From Epichloe hybrida (Eukaryota; Ascomycota; Sordariomycetes; Hypocreales; Clavicipitaceae): a stretch of 64,000 nt of DNA. The translations under genes and the position numbers were made by a program. Under the pieces are notes generated by a model. That model ran no database searches. It was given only the letters and a program-made list of their open reading frames with translations, and was not told where the DNA came from. Shown here one piece after another: positions 59,426 through 64,000 of the stretch. The first letter of the stretch is position 1. Each line of letters starts with the position of its first letter. The stretch lies in assembly GCA_019022495.1 (NCBI GenBank), contig JAFEKR010000030.1:620001-684000 (forward strand), in the 5' to 3' direction.

Positions 59426-61223
59426 GATTTAATTCGACGTCGTTATGCTAAAAGGTGCAGTGTGACGAAGGACCCAGGGCCAGTAGCGCGGGTTTGGGGA
59501 AGGAGAGTGCAGGTGGCAGCGATTGAGGGCTGTCGACGACAGTTTGACGTGCTAGATTTCTTTTTTGGCCTGGGAGGCTTGATGCCAACGGGATTACATT
59601 GACAGTGACGTGATTGGTGGCCATTCTACACGTGATCTAGCACGTGCCATGTTCTGAATTCCAAATAACTGCTCTCCTCAACTCAAGACACTTTCCGCGA
59701 CGTAAATTTATGGCAAACAAATCAAATATCAACTCTTGATTGTCCGTCCCTTCTTTGTGATTGAAGGCGATTTTGGGAACTTGCCGGGCTTCCGAAAGCT
59801 TGTGCGGATGCCTTACTTTCCACACTCTCTTCGGAGGCTTCTGGTCAAAAAATTAAAGGCGCCGTCGTCAATCTCATCGAAACTTGAGCTGCTAAATGAG
59901 GCCGTACAAGTCAATGTGGGAAGTTTTTCTGAACAGTCCGCGAAGTCAAGTAGTCATGGTGCTGTCATCTGTGCGTCAATACAAGTTCTTGTGAGTTGTG
60001 TACGACGATTTAGACCGCAACGCAAAGATGACAGCTTCTAACAACAGTCGTGATGATGGCAAGAAGTATTCCACATTAGATGGGTGGTTCGATGCCTGGC
60101 CAATCGAGCGATTGAAGCAGACTCGGCACGGCTTGGGCGCTACTGAAGAGGATTAATCAGGATTAATTACCCTGGCTGCAGCATGACTAGCCACTACGTG
60201 AGCAGTGAGCAGTACTTGCCTCATGTTTGCGTCCGTTACGGATGAGGGTTTGCATGAAACATATGCGAGCAGTGAGTGTCATGGAGCAATTCAAGACTGC
60301 CACGCACACACACAGGAATGCACGAGGGTAAAAGAGAGCGCAGCCACGGCGTTGACATGGACATCGGGATCTGTTAACATGAAGGTGAACAGATGAAAAG
60401 GTTTGCCGGGACAAATGGCCATGTCACTCAAGACGGTACGGGGTATCATGGTGACGATAATCCGCATTGGATTGCATGCCATGCATGTCGGGGGCATAAT
60501 CTCGGCACTGACGCGTGTGATGGACGCACCCTGACTCGACGCGACGGCTAGTGCACTACGGCACAATATGGCACTTTTGTGGCATTGGCTGTTCGTCCCT
60601 TCATTTCTTTTTGTCGCCCTTCCGTCTGAGGAAAGCGAGAGATTGTGGTCTTGCCACGCGGCAAGAGGGGCACTCGGGGCCGGTAGGCTGGGGGGGCAGT
60701 GACGTAAGTCCCTGCACTCCCTGAACAGCTGTCAAGCACAAAGTCAGACCGCTGGGCCACCTGGACCACCGCAACTGGACCGCTGGAGTCTGGACCCTTG
60801 ATCCGTACACGTTTGTTGAAAATGGCCCGCAACACTACAAATCCAAGGCGTCGGGCCAAAAGCTTCGTGTCTGCTTGACATGACGGAAAGGAGGGCTGAG
60901 CAGCCAGCCACCTTTGCTAGCATCTCGCATTCCTGCCTTTGTTCTTAAAAATACCCTCTTCCATCCTCATCTCCTTGTGGTCGCGCAACGTTTGTTTTCC
61001 CCTTGGTCCCTCTGCCCTCTGCCCTCTGCCCTCTACCCTCTTTCGTGTTCCCCTCGCTTCACCAGACGCTCGTTTCTTCTCGCATGGCACTTTTGGGCAG
61101 AACCTGACTCTGTCTTGAGCCCGGGATCCAGCCTATTTAAGCCAAGGCACAACTTTGGTTATTCTGCAAATTCTTCATCTTCACCACAACGCTCTTGCGC
61201 TCGCTGGACCCGACTAGATCAAC
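59426..61223. other. long upstream region between divergent genes
   Basis: About 1.8 kb between the 23-kDa subunit gene (minus) and the unknown gene at 61224 (plus). Frames such as 59736-60041 start at non-ATG codons and lack motifs. CCCTCTGCC-type short repeats occur near 61008-61038 in the leader of the plus-strand gene. No RNA gene was recognised. Confidence 0.5.
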
Positions 61224-63193
61224 ATGGAGGCCAGGTCCTTGACCACCCTCAACGAGCTTGCCGCAAACCCCCCTCAATATCCCGAAAAGCCAGCTGATGA
61301 GGCAAAAGACCCCCTAACTCTCTACATCTCTCGGGTGCCGGGCACCAGAGGTAGGTTTACTTTCCAGATCCCGGGCTGATTGATTTCATTTCTCCCTAAC
61401 GTCTTGTTACCAGATGTTATTCTCTCCACGTTGAAACCCCAGGAGCGGAACGTGACTGGCGAGGATGTGACCAACTCTCTATATTACATTCATTTGGAGA
61501 TGCCCGACGACCACGCCAAAGGTCTGGAATCAGTCTGTGAGGACAACAAATGGCGGTCCAGTGAAGAAAGCGGCTCGTCGCCACTCACGATCCATCGAAA
61601 ACCAGTTGCTGACCCAGCTCGTGCTTTGACGCCCGATGGCCTGGCAAATGGAACACGCCTGCCACCCCTACAGCCCGTAATTTCCACGAGTCTGAATCCA
61701 CCACGACTCGAGTCTTTGAGTGCTGCTGATGGACTTGGTCGGGACACTCGCCCGTCACTCGAGAGCCCCGACATGTCAACACTGCCATCAATACATGGTC
61801 AGCCTGGGGTGGATCCGCCTCCAAATAGAAAAGCACTGCATGAACGAACTGCCGCCGGGTTACACACTGGAATGCCCACGAGAAAGCCTGTTGGTCCTCG
61901 TCCAATGTCAGAAGTTCCTGTAGCTTCTTCTAAACCTACACAACCGCTGGACAACCTCTTTCCAGCAGACACAGCCGATGGCTCACATGAGCACCCGGAC
62001 AAACAACTGCCAGTATTACCTCTGGAGACGCCTGTCCCACAGGCCGGAGGCGTCCAACAAGGCTCTTTGCACATTCAAACGCGAGCCGATCTCAGGCTGC
62101 TACTACCGCACACAGTCGTTCCCCGTCACCCCGAAATGACAGCATTACTTCAATCAATGGGAATGGCACGCCATTCACCCTGACAATTGTCCGCCGGGAC
62201 CCGAGCTCTAGAAGTCAGTGGAATGTTGGTAAAGTCTCCTCACGACAACTCGATCCTGTAAACGCTGGCGATGAAGGAGAAGCTCAGCCGGCCTCGACTT
62301 GGGGTCACCTATCGGCTCCATTGCTGCATCCCCATCCGTCCATAAATATAGAGCTCGAGAACTCTGGCTACGCCAAATTCCGGACCATGTCGCGCAAGAA
62401 GAACAGCCTCGCGGAAAACGGGTTGGACGCAGCCCTCGCCGCAATGACACGCAGCAACGCCAGTGATCGTAACACCTCCCGAGGCGAGTTTGGCGTCTTT
62501 TCACGGCAGTTGCTCATGGAATACTCGCAGAGTTTCGCCAAGAAGTTGCGGAAAACCATTCAGCGTCTAGAGCAGACTGGACTCAACAAGTTGACCCGCC
62601 ATCGAAGTGACAGCGTTGGATCAGTCGCATCGAATGCCAGTGAAAAGTCGGACAACGTCGAAGCTGTCGCCACTGATGGACTACCCCCGCCCGGCATGAA
62701 ACCTCGAGGATACGTGTTCTTGAGCCCGTGGGGTGGTAAATGTGATTTTCAAACAGGTCAGGCTGGACGCAGTCTCGTTTGCCGACACACTCCCCAAGAG
62801 CTTGGCACCAGCAGCAATTACAATCCCCTGGTCGCCAGCCACGGTCCAGCAAAGTTCTTGGCGTCTTCGGGGAAAACGGTGAGCGAGTTGCGATTTAACC
62901 TTCCCTCTTCGGAGCTTTTTGTAGAACGTGGGGAACAGTGGAAAGGCAATCTCGAAAGAATTTTCAAACAAGACGACGGATCGCTGGGTAACAACAGTTG
63001 CAACGCAAGAGACGATGGAGCTGTCTCCCCCTTTGGACTAAACCTGGGTAGCGAGCGGGCTGGCGGTGGTAATCGGGGGAAAACAGCCAAGCTGGGCAAG
63101 TTGATCATACACGACGAGGGATTGAAAATGCTTGATCTAGTGGTGGCAGCAAACATGGGCATATGGTGGGGAGCATGGGAGAAGAGCTTCTGA
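61224..63193 (+). CDS. fungal protein of unknown function
   Basis: I do not recognise a characterised domain. Exons 61224-61350, 61414-62012 and 62096-63193 are proposed, giving 607 aa. Intron 1 is clear (G|GTAGGT ... CCAG, restoring GTRDVILSTLKPQ). The second intron (62013-62095, donor GTATTA, acceptor CTCAG) is inferred because the reading frame changes here; with it, DKQLP joins AATTAHSRSP in frame. The alternative is a real frameshift. The product has a folded-looking N-terminus (DPLTLYISRVPGTR, VTNSLYYIHLEMP), a Ser/Pro-rich middle, a basic helix (SFAKKLRKTIQRLEQTGLNK) and a C-terminal part with GYVFLSPWGGKCDFQTGQAG, SELRFNLPSSELF and a hydrophobic MLDLVVAANMGIWWGAWE near the end. I believe the C-terminal part is widespread in ascomycetes, but cannot name a family. 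Confidence 0.7.
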
Positions 63194-64000
63194 TGACTTA
63201 TGCATACACAGGCATGCTTCGGAACTCGGCACATTTGTCATGACCATTTGACGAATTCTAGAGCGAGCGAGGATGAGGATAGCGTTGGTTTACTTGACTG
63301 ATTTTGCTTCTATTCACGTGCCCGTTTAATAACTGTCACTTTTTTGCTGCAACGAAGAGAGCATGTAAATATGTATGACAGTACTCTCATCTCGGGGCAT
63401 TGGCGTTCTCACATGAATACGGCTACGCTACGATTTTATGTTTTGTTCCCACCTTGTGATGGGCCACTACCTTGGCAACGAGGTCGTCCGGACGCTCGTC
63501 CTCCAGCCCCAGCAGTTTCATTGCAAACCCTTCCCTCGTCGTCCAGTCCGCGCCGACTGTTTCCAAGACGAAGACAATCTCCTCGGCGGCATTACGGTGT
63601 CCGTCGGCCGGCTTTTCGGCCTCCCTTTCCAAGGGATCGTCGGAGTCCAAATGCCGCGTGCACCACTTGCTCCCCGTGGCGCGCTCCAGAGACGAGGGCT
63701 TGGGAGATGACGGAGCCGACGGAGCCGACGGTTTTGATGGGCATGATGGTTGACGACGCTGGGGGGGTCAATGCCTCATATGGCAACATTGACCCCAAGT
63801 CGGAGAGACTTGTCCAATGCGTATTGTTCTTGCTGGTGCGCAATTGGATTGGCCAAATGACCCGTTCGGCGCGCATTGTTTCGGCAATTAATATTAAAAT
63901 ATATCGAATTATCCATGAATGGGTATAAAAGCTTGCATCTAAAACACTGAACGTTGAAAACACCCGTCAACATGCCAAGACCGAACCTTCCAGCTCCCCC
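63194..64000. other. right end of the window, no confirmed gene
   Basis: About 800 bp downstream of the unknown gene. It includes a coding-like minus-strand frame (63423-63650, listed separately). The last bases hold an ATG at 63971 that could begin a gene continuing beyond the window, but too little is visible to judge. Confidence 0.4.
63423..63650 (-). pseudogene. coding-like open frame, possible gene fragment
   Basis: A 75-codon frame on the minus strand has strong third-position GC preference and protein-like sequence (EEIVFVLETVGADWTTREGF, MKLLGLEDERPDDLVAKVVA). It lacks an ATG at its open start; the first internal Met is near the middle. An adjacent ATG-started frame shifted by one (MPIKTVGSVGSV, within 63592-63963) overlaps it, so a frameshifted or unspliced gene is possible. 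I do not recognise a family. Confidence 0.35.

Noticed and set aside
59736..60041. 101-codon open frame on the plus strand
   Set aside because: Starts at a TTG codon, has no motif, and lies in the upstream region of two divergent genes.

Overview
This window is nuclear DNA of a filamentous ascomycete fungus, most likely a sordariomycete and probably Hypocreales. The genes carry short introns of about 55-150 bp with GT-AG borders. The gene set is fungal: an ATG26 sterol glucosyltransferase with PH and GRAM domains, FCP1, condensin CND1, CDC7, CHL1 and nuclear complex I subunits. The left end is an AT-rich block whose decay is typical of repeat-induced point mutation (RIP). The genus is not determined.

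Layout: (1) 1 to about 10,900 is an AT-rich, TpA-saturated block with no intact gene. It holds the 3' end of a decayed Ty3/gypsy chromovirus (1 to about 1,640) and a second, structurally complete chromovirus at 3042-9651, with 202-bp LTRs and the 5-bp target duplication GAAAG. (2) 10,900-14,900 holds a small divergent glucosamine-6-phosphate N-acetyltransferase gene and a 399-bp MITE-like element with 32-bp perfect terminal inverted repeats. (3) 14,905-34,451 holds ATG26, an N-terminally shortened dienelactone hydrolase, complex I subunit GRIM-19/NDUFA13, a secreted S33 peptidase-like hydrolase, a CYP52-like P450 with an unusual I-helix, a secreted heme-thiolate peroxygenase, and an acyl-CoA dehydrogenase with two possible N-termini. 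(4) 35,567-49,948 is a dense housekeeping block: FCP1, condensin CND1, CDC7 kinase, ribosomal protein uL15/RPL28 and CHL1 helicase. (5) 52,802-63,193 holds a CCCH zinc-finger protein, a minisatellite, mitochondrial acyl carrier protein, the 23-kDa complex I subunit and a conserved-looking gene of unknown function.

Most genes are transcribed independently. Notable pairs are divergent CND1/CDC7 (578 bp) and RPL28/CHL1 (333 bp), convergent P450/peroxygenase, and ACP and the 23-kDa subunit in tandem on the minus strand. CND1, CDC7 and CHL1 all act on chromosomes, and GRIM-19, ACP and the 23-kDa protein belong to one respiratory complex. I saw no polyketide or nonribosomal peptide synthase, no CRISPR array and no convincing tRNA or rRNA gene. 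The best candidates for something new are the MITE-like element, an 82-nt near-perfect hairpin upstream of the peroxygenase, the dehydrogenase that may switch between mitochondrial and peroxisomal forms by splicing, the atypical P450, and the degenerate minisatellite. All exon borders were read by eye from splice signals and protein-family continuity and were not tested against transcripts.
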